Shown in pieces: positions 36,554 to 45,710 of a stretch of 64,000 nt of DNA. The position numbers and the translations under genes are program-made. The stretch spans positions 1 through 64,000 of the forward strand of contig JAHHQV010000003.1 in the NCBI GenBank assembly GCA_020026175.1, in the 5' to 3' direction. This DNA comes from Phocaeicola sp. Lineage in GTDB: Bacteria; Bacteroidota; Bacteroidia; Bacteroidales; Bacteroidaceae. The notes beneath the pieces were generated by a model. That model was not told where the DNA came from. It searched no databases and was given only the letters and a program-made list of their open reading frames with translations. Positions within the stretch are counted from its first letter, which is position 1, and each line of letters starts with the position of its first letter.

Positions 36554-37549
36554 TTATCTGAATGAATCAGTCAGTAGTTTTATTTCTATCATTGGAGAAA
36601 TGCGTTCATACAAGATATTGTATACGGCATCTACGATAGGCATATTTACATGAAGATGTTTATTCAGTTCTTTTATACATTTTGTTCCATAATACCCTTC
36701 TGCTATCATTTCCATTTCTATCTGTGCGCTTTTTACCGAGTATCCTTTACCAATCATGGTACCAAAAACTCTGTTTCGGCTAAAGTTGGAGTATGATGTT
36801 ACAAGTAAATCGCCGAGATAAGCCGATTCATTTGTACATCTTTCCACTGGATGTACAGTGTTGAGGAATCTGTTCATCTCCTGTATTGCATTCGATATAA
36901 GTACGGCTTGAAAGTTATCCCCATATTTCAATCCGCTGCATATACCTGCTGCAATAGCATACACATTTTTTAATACAGATGCATACTCTATTCCGGCAAC
37001 ATCGGTATTTACAGAAGTTTTGATGAAACGTCCTCTTAGTTGTTTTGCGAAAAGGTGCGCTTTTTCTATGTCTTTGCAACCTACCGTAAGATACGAGAGC
37101 CTTTCGAGGGCTACTTCTTCTGCATGGCACGGACCAGCAAGAACTGCAATGTTTTCCTCTGGTACATCGTATACTTTGTTGAAGTAATCGGAAATAATCA
37201 GGTTTTCGTCGGGTACAATGCCTTTTATGGCGGTAACTATGAATTTGTCCTTAATCTTTGTTTTCAGCTTTTTAAGGTGTATTTTCAGATAAGGAGAAGG
37301 GGTGACAAATATCAAGGTATCGGATTCTTTCACAATCTTGTTTATATCCGAAGAAAAATTGATATTGTTCACATCAAAGCGTACACTTGTAAGGTAAGCC
37401 GGATTATGTCCGAGACGCTTGAATTCTTCAATTCTGTCATCTCGGCGCATATACCAGTTTATCGATTCAGCTTGGGCAAGAACAATTTTTGCAATTGCTG
37501 TAGCCCAGCTTCCTCCTCCCATTATAGCTATTTTACCGGGGAATTTCAC
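36554..37549 (-). CDS. gpsA: Glycerol-3-phosphate dehydrogenase, NAD(P)+
   Basis: 331-residue enzyme supplying glycerol-3-phosphate for phospholipid synthesis from dihydroxyacetone phosphate. The Rossmann motif IAIMGGGSWATAIA is at the N-terminus. TAIKGIVPDENL, VLAGPCHAEEV, the active-site K in SVLKNVYAIAAG and GDLLVTSYSNFSRNRVFG follow. The start codon is GTG at 37549: the next ATG lies inside the first strand of the Rossmann fold, and a stop codon in frame blocks any longer form. It begins 15 bp after lysS. Confidence 0.96.
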   Translation of the reverse strand: MKFPGKIAIMGGGSWATAIAKIVLAQAESINWYMRRDDRIEEFKRLGHNPAYLTSVRFDVNNINFSSDINKIVKESDTLIFVTPSPYLKIHLKKLKTKIKDKFIVTAIKGIVPDENLIISDYFNKVYDVPEENIAVLAGPCHAEEVALERLSYLTVGCKDIEKAHLFAKQLRGRFIKTSVNTDVAGIEYASVLKNVYAIAAGICSGLKYGDNFQAVLISNAIQEMNRFLNTVHPVERCTNESAYLGDLLVTSYSNFSRNRVFGTMIGKGYSVKSAQIEMEMIAEGYYGTKCIKELNKHLHVNMPIVDAVYNILYERISPMIEIKLLTDSFR

Positions 37550-37564
37550 TTTGATAATTTTAAA

Positions 37565-39292
37565 TTACTGTATTTTACCAATCCAGTTGCTTACTTCATC
37601 AACACTTGGATTAGTTAGTTCAAGCTTGTATTTTTTGTTTATACCACAAATGTCCTGATGGAGTTTCTGTGGGTTTACTTCTTTCATATCCGAAACCATG
37701 TTGTATCCGGCTTTCTGTATCACTGGTACCCAGTCTTCAGAAATGCCTAATTCCATGAATTTGGCAGGAGCATCCTTTGGCATTACTTTTTCAGGACGCA
37801 TCTGTGGGAAGAACAAGACTTCCTGTATAGTGCTTTGTCCAGTCATAAGCATTACGAGACGGTCCATACCTATACCCATACCAGATGTAGGAGGCATACC
37901 ATATTCCAAAGAGCGAACAAAGTCTTTATCGATAATCATAGCTTCATCGTCACCCTTTTCGCTCAGTCTCATCTGTTCTTCGAAACGTTCAAGCTGGTCT
38001 ATAGGATCGTTCAGCTCTGAGTAAGCATTACACAATTCTTTTCCGTTTACCATAAGTTCGAAACGCTCTGTCAGGTCTGGATTGCTACGATGACGTTTTG
38101 TAAGCGGAGACATTTCGATAGGGTAGTCGGTAATGAATGTAGGTTGTATGTAGTTTCCTTCACAGAATTCTCCGAAAATTTCGTCTATAAGTTTGCCTTT
38201 ACCCATTGTGTCGTCAATTTCCATATTGAGTTTTTGGCAAACTTCACGAATCTGCTCTTCGTTCATGCCTGTAAGGTCATATCCTGTAAATTCCTTGATA
38301 GAATCAAGCATTGTAACTCTCTTGAAAGGTGTCTTGAAGTTTATGAGATGTTCTCCCACCTGTACTTCTGTAGTTCCGTTTACGTCAAGACATATTTTCT
38401 CTATCATGTTTTCTGTAAACATCATCATCCAGTTGTAGTCTTTGTAAGCCACATATATTTCCATACATGTGAATTCTGGGTTATGGGTACGGTCCATACC
38501 TTCATTTCGGAAGTTCTTTCCTATTTCATACACACCTTCAAATCCACCTACAATAAGACGTTTCAAGTAAAGTTCACTTGCAATACGCATATACAATGGA
38601 ATATCCAGAGCATTATGATGAGTGATGAAAGGGCGTGCAGCTGCACCTCCTGCTATAGATTGCAGTATAGGAGTTTCAACTTCTATATATCCTTTTGTAT
38701 TGAAATATTCGCGCATTGAGTTGTAGACCTTGTTTCTCTTTAGGAATATTTCTTTCACTCCTTCATTTACTACTAAGTCTACATAACGCTGACGATAACG
38801 CAATTCTGGATCGTCGAACTTATCGTAAGCTACTCCGTCTTTGTATTTGACGATAGGCAGAGGTCTGATAGATTTTGAAAGAACGGTTAGTTTCTTGGCA
38901 TGTATGGAAATTTCACCCATCTGAGTGCGGAATACAAATCCCTCTATTCCCACAAAGTCGCCTAAGTCAAGTAAACGCTTGAAAACTACGTTGTATAAAT
39001 CCTTGTTTTCTTCCGGACAGATGTCGTCACGTGTGATATATACCTGTATACGACCTTTAGAGTCTTGCAGTTCAATGAATGAAGCTTTACCCATTACGCG
39101 GCGAGACATGATACGACCTGCTACAGACACTTCGCGAGGTTCTGTATCGTCTTTGAACTTATCTTTTATATCAGTCGAAAATGCGTTGGTTACATACTCT
39201 GCTGCAGGGTACGGTTCGATGCCCATAGCTCTCATTTCGTTCAGACTGTTGCGTCTGATTATTTCCTGTTCACTTAGTTCTAATACGTTCAT
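37565..39292 (-). CDS. lysS: Lysyl-tRNA synthetase, class II, with C-terminal extension
   Basis: 575-residue class II synthetase. An N-terminal OB-fold anticodon-binding domain (about 55-165, [22 protein letters not shown] region) precedes the catalytic core. The core has motif 2 ([20 protein letters not shown]) and motif 3 ([15 protein letters not shown], about 480-495). The core normally ends soon after motif 3; here another ~70 residues (about 505-575) follow, ending [17 protein letters not shown], an extension also seen in other Bacteroidetes LysRS. First gene of the lysS-gpsA-pgi operon. Confidence 0.97.
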   Translation of the reverse strand: MNVLELSEQEIIRRNSLNEMRAMGIEPYPAAEYVTNAFSTDIKDKFKDDTEPREVSVAGRIMSRRVMGKASFIELQDSKGRIQVYITRDDICPEENKDLYNVVFKRLLDLGDFVGIEGFVFRTQMGEISIHAKKLTVLSKSIRPLPIVKYKDGVAYDKFDDPELRYRQRYVDLVVNEGVKEIFLKRNKVYNSMREYFNTKGYIEVETPILQSIAGGAAARPFITHHNALDIPLYMRIASELYLKRLIVGGFEGVYEIGKNFRNEGMDRTHNPEFTCMEIYVAYKDYNWMMMFTENMIEKICLDVNGTTEVQVGEHLINFKTPFKRVTMLDSIKEFTGYDLTGMNEEQIREVCQKLNMEIDDTMGKGKLIDEIFGEFCEGNYIQPTFITDYPIEMSPLTKRHRSNPDLTERFELMVNGKELCNAYSELNDPIDQLERFEEQMRLSEKGDDEAMIIDKDFVRSLEYGMPPTSGMGIGMDRLVMLMTGQSTIQEVLFFPQMRPEKVMPKDAPAKFMELGISEDWVPVIQKAGYNMVSDMKEVNPQKLHQDICGINKKYKLELTNPSVDEVSNWIGKIQ

Positions 39293-39321
39293 TTGTTAAT
39301 ATATTAACTCATTATTGGTTA

Positions 39322-39329
39322 CAAAAATA
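39322..39329 (-). promoter_or_regulatory. -7 element TATTTTTG of the lysS operon
   Basis: Minus-strand TATTTTTG 30 bp before the lysS start; no clear -33 box. Confidence 0.55.
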
Positions 39330-39465
39330 CGAAACATTTCGGAATAAACACTTATAAATTAGGCTCTTTTTGCATAAAGTCGGAATATAACTCAATGGCA
39401 TAGTTATAGAAATGTGTCAAAAAAGATGTTTTTATGCCGTTTAAATAAATAAATTGTTGCGTTTT

Positions 39466-39496
39466 TTTGTCTGTAATATGTATTTTGTTACCTTTG
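39466..39496 (+). promoter_or_regulatory. Promoter, TTTG-N19-TACCTTTG
   Basis: TTTG (39466-39469) and TACCTTTG (39489-39496) are 19 bp apart, full consensus; predicted start of transcription near 39503, fifteen bases before the ATG at 39518. Confidence 0.8.
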
Positions 39497-39517
39497 GACG
39501 GCTTAAAATGTAAATGT

Positions 39518-40282
39518 ATGAAGATCGTAATTTTACAGACAGATATAGTTCGGGTAGATCCTGCTTCAAATATATGCAGGGCTGAAAGTATTTTGGACAA
39601 ATATGACAAAGTTGACCTTTTTATTCTTCCTGAAATGTTTTCTACCGGATATTGTGTTAATCCTGATGGGATGAAAGGAAATGCCATAAATTATGAAACA
39701 TTGGAGTGGATGAAGACGGCAGCAAAAAAAAGAGAATGTGCTATTGCCGGTAGTGTTATTTGCAAAGAAGAAGGGAGGTTCTATAATCGTTTTTATTTTG
39801 TACATCCAGAAGGTATAGTAGAATATTATGACAAGAAACACTTGTTTACATATGGTGGAGAGAACAATCATTTCACAGCAGGGAACAAACGTGTTGTAGT
39901 CAATTACAAAGGAGTAAGGTTCTTGTTACAGGTTTGTTATGATTTGAGATTTCCGGTATGGAGCAGAAATCATGGTGACTATGATGTAGCTGTATATGTG
40001 GCAAGTTGGCCTTCTACACGAGTTGATGCGTGGAGCTTGTTGCTGAAAGCCAGGGCTGTAGAAAATCAGTGTTATGTTATAGGTGTGAACAGAGTAGGGA
40101 AAGCCCCTAACTGCGATTATAGCGGAGGCAGTGCCGTTATAAGTCCTTACGGCAAGGTTGTGGCAGAGTGTGAAGACAATAAGGCTTGTGAGGCTGTTGT
40201 AGAATTGGATATGTCAGAACTTGAGGAATTCCGTATGAAATTTCCGGTTTTGAATGATGCAGATTCTTTTGAAATTGTATAA
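39518..40282 (+). CDS. Nitrilase-superfamily amidase, omega-amidase (YafV)-like
   Basis: 254-residue carbon-nitrogen hydrolase with the catalytic triad E39 (LPEMFSTG), K106 (YDKKHLF) and C140 (LQVCYDLRFPVWSR). The pattern matches omega-amidases, which hydrolyse alpha-ketoglutaramate or alpha-ketosuccinamate in methionine salvage and metabolite repair. An upstream in-frame ATG at 39467 lies within the promoter and would precede the predicted transcription start, so ATG 39518 is chosen. The regulator gene starts six bases after its stop. Confidence 0.92.
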   Translation: MKIVILQTDIVRVDPASNICRAESILDKYDKVDLFILPEMFSTGYCVNPDGMKGNAINYETLEWMKTAAKKRECAIAGSVICKEEGRFYNRFYFVHPEGIVEYYDKKHLFTYGGENNHFTAGNKRVVVNYKGVRFLLQVCYDLRFPVWSRNHGDYDVAVYVASWPSTRVDAWSLLLKARAVENQCYVIGVNRVGKAPNCDYSGGSAVISPYGKVVAECEDNKACEAVVELDMSELEEFRMKFPVLNDADSFEIV

Positions 40283-40288
40283 AATATT

Positions 40289-41134
40289 ATGGAAAATAAA
40301 TTTATACCAGTTGCTATGTTTATGATGCTGATGATGTCGTCTTTATTCTCTGTACATCATAACTATAGTGTAACAAAAAATGGAATAACAGCCGATTTGA
40401 ACCATGCTTTAGTCATGACTCTGAATAATGGTGTCAGAAGTGTAATTACGCAAGATACGATAAAAGCTTATAAGCAGCTTCGTGCTTCTTCTGCTGATGG
40501 AAGAGTGCTTATAGCTGTATCAGATGAAAGATTTTGCCGTTTTTTAGGTAATAGAAAGTTGAGAAATAATTCATTCATAACTTTTGATGTAGTTGATGAC
40601 AACTATAACAATACTGCTACCGACAATTCTGTGATAAGCAGCGATACGATTATCTTAAATGAAGGGTATGGAGGTGATGTACTGGCTGTGAGGGGGTATG
40701 CAAGACTTTCTTCGGCTGCAATATTTGAAATGTCCGACCAAAGGATGTCTTTGGCTTTTGCTATATCGGCATTGCTTTGGGCTGTATTATCAATAGTGTA
40801 TATTAAAAGAAGTGTGTCGGTAAAATGTAATACAGACTTTGGAGGACTTTCTTTTTCGGAAGATAATGGATGTTTTTATGGGAATGACAATTCGGCCATA
40901 CACTTTACTCCTATGCAACATAAACTGGTAATGATGTTTTGGAATTCGCCTAATCATTCGCTTACAAAAGAAGAGATATGTGATGAGCTTTGGCCTAAGA
41001 AAATTGATGCAAACGATACGTTGTATACTCTTATAAAAAGGCTTAAAGTTGTTGTTGAAACCAATACATGCTTGAGCATAGTTTCTGATAGAGGGAAATG
41101 TTATAGTCTGGAAATTAGGAAAATAGACGGTTGA
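40289..41134 (+). CDS. Membrane-anchored winged-helix regulator with periplasmic domain
   Basis: 281 residues. TM1 at about 6-22 and TM2 at 153-172 (MSLAFAISALLWAVLSIVYI) enclose an extracytoplasmic domain of about 130 residues with no family I recognise. The C-terminal part (about 203-278) is an OmpR/PhoB-type winged helix (FTPMQHKLVMMFWN, LTKEEICDELWP, DTLYTLIKRLKVVVE, then a GKCYSLEI wing). There is no receiver domain. The layout suggests a one-component sensor like ToxR or CadC but with the DNA-binding domain at the C-terminus. It sits between an amidase gene (six bases) and an outer-membrane barrel gene (109 bp), which it may control. Confidence 0.8.
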   Translation: MENKFIPVAMFMMLMMSSLFSVHHNYSVTKNGITADLNHALVMTLNNGVRSVITQDTIKAYKQLRASSADGRVLIAVSDERFCRFLGNRKLRNNSFITFDVVDDNYNNTATDNSVISSDTIILNEGYGGDVLAVRGYARLSSAAIFEMSDQRMSLAFAISALLWAVLSIVYIKRSVSVKCNTDFGGLSFSEDNGCFYGNDNSAIHFTPMQHKLVMMFWNSPNHSLTKEEICDELWPKKIDANDTLYTLIKRLKVVVETNTCLSIVSDRGKCYSLEIRKIDG

Positions 41135-41243
41135 CATTGTTTTGTCAGACAAATGTCAGTAAGTTCTTAGTGCTTAAAATACCATAAGATGATACATTTG
41201 TTTAAAAAATAAAAGTAAATGGTATTTATGGTAAAAAAAATCA

Positions 41244-43316
41244 ATGTCTTTCATTAAAAGACGATATTTCATGAAGTACTTTATAGGCCTTTCGGGTATT
41301 GTTGTTTCCCCTTTTGTCTCTTATTCTCAGAATGTAGACAAATCGGTATCTTTAGGAGAGGTTGAAATAAAGGCTGCAAAAATAATCAATAAGGTAGATG
41401 GAGTGATAGTTTTTCCTACAAAGGAGCAGAAATCATCTTCTACTTCAGGGTATGATTTTCTTCAGAAACTTTTCCTCCCAGGCATAAGGGTTGATGATGT
41501 AGCTAATAATGTTTCGGTAATTGATATGAGAGGTGGTATTCAGATACGTATAAATGGAGTGGTGGCCGATAAAAATGCTATGTTGTCATTATTGCCCGAA
41601 AAAATAGTGAAAGTAGACTTAGTTGATAATCCAGGTGTACGTTATGGCGACGGACTAGCATATGTGATAGATATCTATACTCGTAGAGATGACAATGGGT
41701 ATAATATAGGAGTTGATGCCATGCAGGCTGTTACGGCAAACAATGGTAACTATAATGTTTATGGGAAATGGAATACGGGAAAAAGTGAGATTTCTGTAAA
41801 CTATGGTTTTGGATATAGTGATTCTAAAGGATACAGGATGGAGGAGAAGGCTGATTATCATCTTACAGATGGTTCTGTGTATACGATAAAAAGAGAGGAT
41901 TTTGCATCACGTAGCCGTTCACTGGGGCATGATGTGAAGCTTACATATAATTTTGCAGATTCTACCAATCATGTGTTTCAAGCATCATTGAGTGGAAATT
42001 TCAGTAAGACTCCCGATAATTATAATAAGAAGAATATAACAGAATGTAATGAAGAGTATGTTGCTGTGAAAAACTACAGTAGGAATTCGGAAAGTCCTGT
42101 GCTGGATTTGTATTATTTTGGAAAAATCACTTCAAAGCAGTCTTTCACAGCAAACGTTGTAGGTACGTATATAAAGACTTCTGGAAAAGATAAATATGAT
42201 GAAAGGAATTTGTATGAATATGGTGTTAAAGGGAAGACAGGTTCTGTATTGGGTGAAGCTATATACGAAAATCGCTTGAAACTTCTTACTCTTTCTGCTG
42301 GATTAAACTTTAAATATAAGCATACAGACAACAAGTATATAGGGGATGTTTCTTCTGTTAATGTTATAGATAACAGCCGGTTGTATGGCTTTGCTGAAAT
42401 TAAAGGTAGTATACGTGATTTGCGATACTCTGTAGGCATAGGTGCTAGTTACATTGATTATAAACAACAGAAGTACAAATATAAAGACTGGCTGTTTTGC
42501 CCTAAGCTATTTCTTGCATATAATTTTACCAACGAGATTCAATTGAGCTATAATTTCATGTCGAACGACAGGATGTCTCAGATAGCAATGATAAGTGATG
42601 CTGTTATAAGGAACAACAGTATGGAGTGGACAAAAGGAAGTCCTGTCCTAAGACCAAGCAGAGATGTGCATAACACATTGAAGTTGTCGTATAACAATTC
42701 TAAAGTACAAACTTTTATACAAGGATATTATAAAGTATGTCACCATCCCAATATGGCTTTGTACGAGAGAACAGATGATAATAAGTTTATATATACTCAG
42801 CGCAATCAGAAGGAGATAGATGTACTTAATGTCATTGGGTATGTTAATTGGTGGGTTATTCCTGATAAACTGTCGGTTTCGGTTAATGGAGGTCTTTTCA
42901 GATGTTTTAATTTTGGTGACAATTATATACATTGTAATACATCTTATTTTGTAACAGGTGCCATTGCAGCCTATATGGGAAAGTTTTCTTTATATGCATA
43001 CGCCGATAATGGGTTTCGTTTTATGGAAGGTGAGACCAAAGGATATAGCGGTGGTGATATATCATTGAAAGCTGCATATTCATATAAAGGCTGGCAGTTT
43101 TCTGCAACATGGCAAAAACCTTTTATAAAAAGGTATAAGATATTTGAATCTGAGTTGCATAATGAAAACTTGAAGAAAAGTTCGGTTTTATATAGTAGTG
43201 ATAGTGCTAATATGGTAACACTTAAAGTAACATGGAAGTTTAATGCCGGACGAAAGTATAAATCATCATCAAAAAATATAAATCTTAAAGATGTTGAAAC
43301 TGGTATATTGAAGTGA
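41244..43316 (+). CDS. TonB-receptor-like outer-membrane beta-barrel protein
   Basis: 690 residues. A signal peptide (FIGLSGIVVSPFVSYSQ) is followed by a short plug-like domain (about 35-150: LGEVEIKAAKIINKVDG, DMRGGIQIRINGVVADKNA, DLVDNPGVRYGDG). A barrel of some 500 residues with alternating strands follows. There is no CarboxypepD_reg domain and no SusD partner. Unlike most receptors the barrel does not end in a terminal Phe; about 25 polar residues (YKSSSKNINLKDVETGILK) follow the last strand WKFNAG. ATG 41271 (nine codons later) is an equally possible start. The neighbouring membrane regulator is its likely controller; the ligand is unknown. Confidence 0.82.
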   Translation: MSFIKRRYFMKYFIGLSGIVVSPFVSYSQNVDKSVSLGEVEIKAAKIINKVDGVIVFPTKEQKSSSTSGYDFLQKLFLPGIRVDDVANNVSVIDMRGGIQIRINGVVADKNAMLSLLPEKIVKVDLVDNPGVRYGDGLAYVIDIYTRRDDNGYNIGVDAMQAVTANNGNYNVYGKWNTGKSEISVNYGFGYSDSKGYRMEEKADYHLTDGSVYTIKREDFASRSRSLGHDVKLTYNFADSTNHVFQASLSGNFSKTPDNYNKKNITECNEEYVAVKNYSRNSESPVLDLYYFGKITSKQSFTANVVGTYIKTSGKDKYDERNLYEYGVKGKTGSVLGEAIYENRLKLLTLSAGLNFKYKHTDNKYIGDVSSVNVIDNSRLYGFAEIKGSIRDLRYSVGIGASYIDYKQQKYKYKDWLFCPKLFLAYNFTNEIQLSYNFMSNDRMSQIAMISDAVIRNNSMEWTKGSPVLRPSRDVHNTLKLSYNNSKVQTFIQGYYKVCHHPNMALYERTDDNKFIYTQRNQKEIDVLNVIGYVNWWVIPDKLSVSVNGGLFRCFNFGDNYIHCNTSYFVTGAIAAYMGKFSLYAYADNGFRFMEGETKGYSGGDISLKAAYSYKGWQFSATWQKPFIKRYKIFESELHNENLKKSSVLYSSDSANMVTLKVTWKFNAGRKYKSSSKNINLKDVETGILK

Positions 43317-43339
43317 TGGCATCTCTGTGTTATTATGAT

Positions 43340-43380
43340 AGAGGGTGAATATGTGTCTTTATGATATATATTCACCCTCT
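43340..43380 (+). terminator. Hairpin terminator after the barrel gene
   Basis: AGAGGGTGAATAT (43340-43352) pairs perfectly with 43368-43380; the following sequence is TTAACATATTG, a modest T content. Confidence 0.7.
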
Positions 43381-43427
43381 TTAACATATTGTAAATATAG
43401 TAAAAGGATTTGTATTATAAAATTGTT

Positions 43428-43435
43428 TACCTTTG
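43428..43435 (+). promoter_or_regulatory. -7 element TACCTTTG of the decarboxylase operon
   Basis: Exact TAnnTTTG match 60 bp before the first gene at 43496. A TTTG at 43409 is only 15 bp away, too close for a standard -33 box. Confidence 0.5.
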
Positions 43436-43495
43436 GGGGATTTTTTTAGAAAAAACATATTGATACCTTAATTTAAGAATCAAAACATTATTTAT

Positions 43496-43756
43496 ATGGA
43501 AAATATAGAAACAGGATTAATGCTGATGCTCGTAGGTATGTGCACGGTGTTTGTGATTCTTCTCATTGTTATCTGGCTTAGTACACTTTTGATAAAAGTG
43601 GTGAATAGGTTTGCTACTCCTGAAGAAATAGCTAAACCTAAGCCTTCTGCATCCAAATCTTCTGCAGATAAAGGTGCTGCCGAGGCCATTAAGGCTGCTG
43701 TTGATATAATTACAGCAGGAAAGGGCAGAGTGGTAAATATAGAGAAGTTGAATTGA
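43496..43756 (+). CDS. oadG: Sodium-translocating decarboxylase gamma subunit (OadG-like)
   Basis: 86-residue small membrane protein: one N-terminal helix (about 8-32, LMLMLVGMCTVFVILLIVIW) followed by a charged, Ala/Lys/Ser-rich cytoplasmic tail. This is the OadG layout. In the enzyme it holds the alpha and beta subunits together. Gene order gamma-alpha-beta supports the assignment. Confidence 0.88.
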   Translation: MENIETGLMLMLVGMCTVFVILLIVIWLSTLLIKVVNRFATPEEIAKPKPSASKSSADKGAAEAIKAAVDIITAGKGRVVNIEKLN

Positions 43757-43860
43757 TAAAAAATTAAAATCTAATTGTCTGTTTATATTCTGTCAAATGG
43801 TATTAACAAAATGACAGATTTATTTATGGTTAAGACAGATAAAGAAAACTTATTATTAAA

Positions 43861-45705
43861 ATGGAAAGAGAAGTAAAATTCAGTCTGGTTTTTCGTGATA
43901 TGTGGCAAAGTGCCGGAAAATATGTTCCACGTGTAGACCAGTTGGTAAAGGTAGCTCCTGCAATAATCGAAATGAGATGTTTTGACAGGGTTGAAACAAA
44001 TGGGGGCGGTTTCGAACAAGTAAATCTTTTGTTTGGTGAAAATCCTAATAAAGCAGTCAGAGAATGGACAAAGCCGTTTCATGAAGCAGGAATACAGACT
44101 CATATGCTAGACCGTGCCTTGAATGGCTTGAGAATGAGCCCTGTCCCTTCTGATGTTAGAAAATTGTTCTATAAAGTAAAGAAAGTACAAGGAACAGATA
44201 TAGCACGTACTTTCTGTGGACTGAATGATGTTAGAAATATAATACCTTCAATCGGTTATGCTCATGATACAGGAATGATTTCGCAGTGTTGTCTTTGTAT
44301 AACATATTCACCAATTCATACAGTAGAGTATTATCTAAGTATGGCTAAGAAACTGATAGATGCTGGTTGTGACGAAATATGTATTAAAGATATGGCAGGT
44401 ATAGGTCGTCCTGTTTTTTTGGGTAAACTTGTATCTGGCATCAAGAAGATAAAGGATATAACTATTCAATATCATTCTCATGCAGGTCCGGGATTTAATA
44501 TGGCTTCTATACTTGAAGTTTGTAAAGCTGGATGTGATTATATAGATTGTGGTATGGATCCATTGTCTTGGGGTACAGGTCATGCAGATATTATTAGTGT
44601 TCAGGCCATGTTGAAGGATGCTGGCTTTAAGGTAAAGGATATAAATATGAATGCCTACATGAAGGTGAGAAGTATGATTCAGGAATTTATGGATGATTTT
44701 CTTGGATTGTATATCAGTCCTAAGAACAGATTGATGAATTCTCTACTTATTGCTCCAGGACTTCCGGGAGGTATGATGGGAAGTCTTATGGCAGACCTTG
44801 AAACAAATCTTGAGTCTATAAACAAATATAAGACAAAGAAGAATCTTCCTCTTATGACTCAAGATGAACTTCTTATCAAGCTGTTTGACGAAGTGGCTTA
44901 TGTTTGGCCTCGTGTTGGCTATCCTTGTCTTGTTACTCCGTTTAGCCAATACGTCAAGAATCTGGCCATGATGAATGTGATTCAGATGGAAAAAGGTAAA
45001 GACCGTTGGGCGATGATTGCTGATGATGTATGGGATATGATTCTTGGCAAGGCGGGTGCTTTGGCTGGTCCTTTGGCAGATGAAATAGTGGAAAAGGCAA
45101 AAACAGAAGGAAGAACATTCTTTACAGGTAATCCTCAAGATAATTATCCGGATCAATTGGATAAATACAGACAGATGATGGCTGACAAAGGATGGAAAAC
45201 TGGACAAGATGATGAAGAACTGTTTGAATATGCAATGCATCCAGCACAATATGAAGCATACAAGAGTGGAAAAGCTAAGGCAGACTTCCTTGAAGATGTG
45301 AAGAAACGTCGCGCTGAGGCTGAAGGACATAATACTCCTAAAGAAGGAACTCAGGTTCTTACTGTAGACGTAAATGGCCAGGCTTATAAAGTGACTGTAG
45401 CATATGGTGATGTAGCTCCTTCTAGCATTTCCTCTTCTGCAGGACAGGTCGCTTCTCCTGCTGCCAGTGGTGAAGGAAAAGATGTGCTCTCTCCTTTGGA
45501 AGGTAAATTCTATCTGACAAAATCAGCTCAGGAAACACCTCTTAAAGTAGGTGACAAAGTTAATCCGGGAGATACATTATGCTATGTTGAGGCAATGAAA
45601 ACTTATATAGCAGTAAATGCCGAATTTGGTGGTACTGTGACTGCTATCTGCCAGAATTCGGGCGATTCTGTATCAGAAGATGATGTATTAATGAAGATTC
45701 AGTAA
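43861..45705 (+). CDS. oadA: Biotin-dependent carboxyltransferase alpha subunit (OadA-like)
   Basis: 614 residues: an N-terminal carboxyltransferase TIM barrel (about 1-300), a PYC/OadA domain (about 310-475), a Pro/Ala/Ser linker and a C-terminal biotinyl domain (about 540-614) with biotin lysine in VEAMKTYI. The barrel keeps CIKDMAG and the metal-binding QYHSHAG. It differs from classic OAD/pyruvate carboxylase signatures: FRDMWQS for LRDAHQS, MLDRALN for LLRGQN, and ARTFCGLNDVRN for FRIFDALNDVRN. It transfers CO2 from a carboxylic acid, probably oxaloacetate, to biotin for the membrane beta subunit to release with Na+ export; the substrate is not certain. Confidence 0.88.
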   Translation: MEREVKFSLVFRDMWQSAGKYVPRVDQLVKVAPAIIEMRCFDRVETNGGGFEQVNLLFGENPNKAVREWTKPFHEAGIQTHMLDRALNGLRMSPVPSDVRKLFYKVKKVQGTDIARTFCGLNDVRNIIPSIGYAHDTGMISQCCLCITYSPIHTVEYYLSMAKKLIDAGCDEICIKDMAGIGRPVFLGKLVSGIKKIKDITIQYHSHAGPGFNMASILEVCKAGCDYIDCGMDPLSWGTGHADIISVQAMLKDAGFKVKDINMNAYMKVRSMIQEFMDDFLGLYISPKNRLMNSLLIAPGLPGGMMGSLMADLETNLESINKYKTKKNLPLMTQDELLIKLFDEVAYVWPRVGYPCLVTPFSQYVKNLAMMNVIQMEKGKDRWAMIADDVWDMILGKAGALAGPLADEIVEKAKTEGRTFFTGNPQDNYPDQLDKYRQMMADKGWKTGQDDEELFEYAMHPAQYEAYKSGKAKADFLEDVKKRRAEAEGHNTPKEGTQVLTVDVNGQAYKVTVAYGDVAPSSISSSAGQVASPAASGEGKDVLSPLEGKFYLTKSAQETPLKVGDKVNPGDTLCYVEAMKTYIAVNAEFGGTVTAICQNSGDSVSEDDVLMKIQ

Positions 45706-45710
45706 AACTT

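Noticed and set aside
38090..38719. 209-codon open frame antisense to lysS, and a 192-codon one antisense to gpsA (37040-37618)
   Set aside because: Both lie fully opposite well-supported genes and have no start context or family resemblance.
44743..45330. 195-codon open frame antisense to oadA, and a 173-codon one antisense to oadB (46304-46825)
   Set aside because: Shadow frames of confident genes; the hydrophobic look of the second mirrors the membrane codons of oadB.
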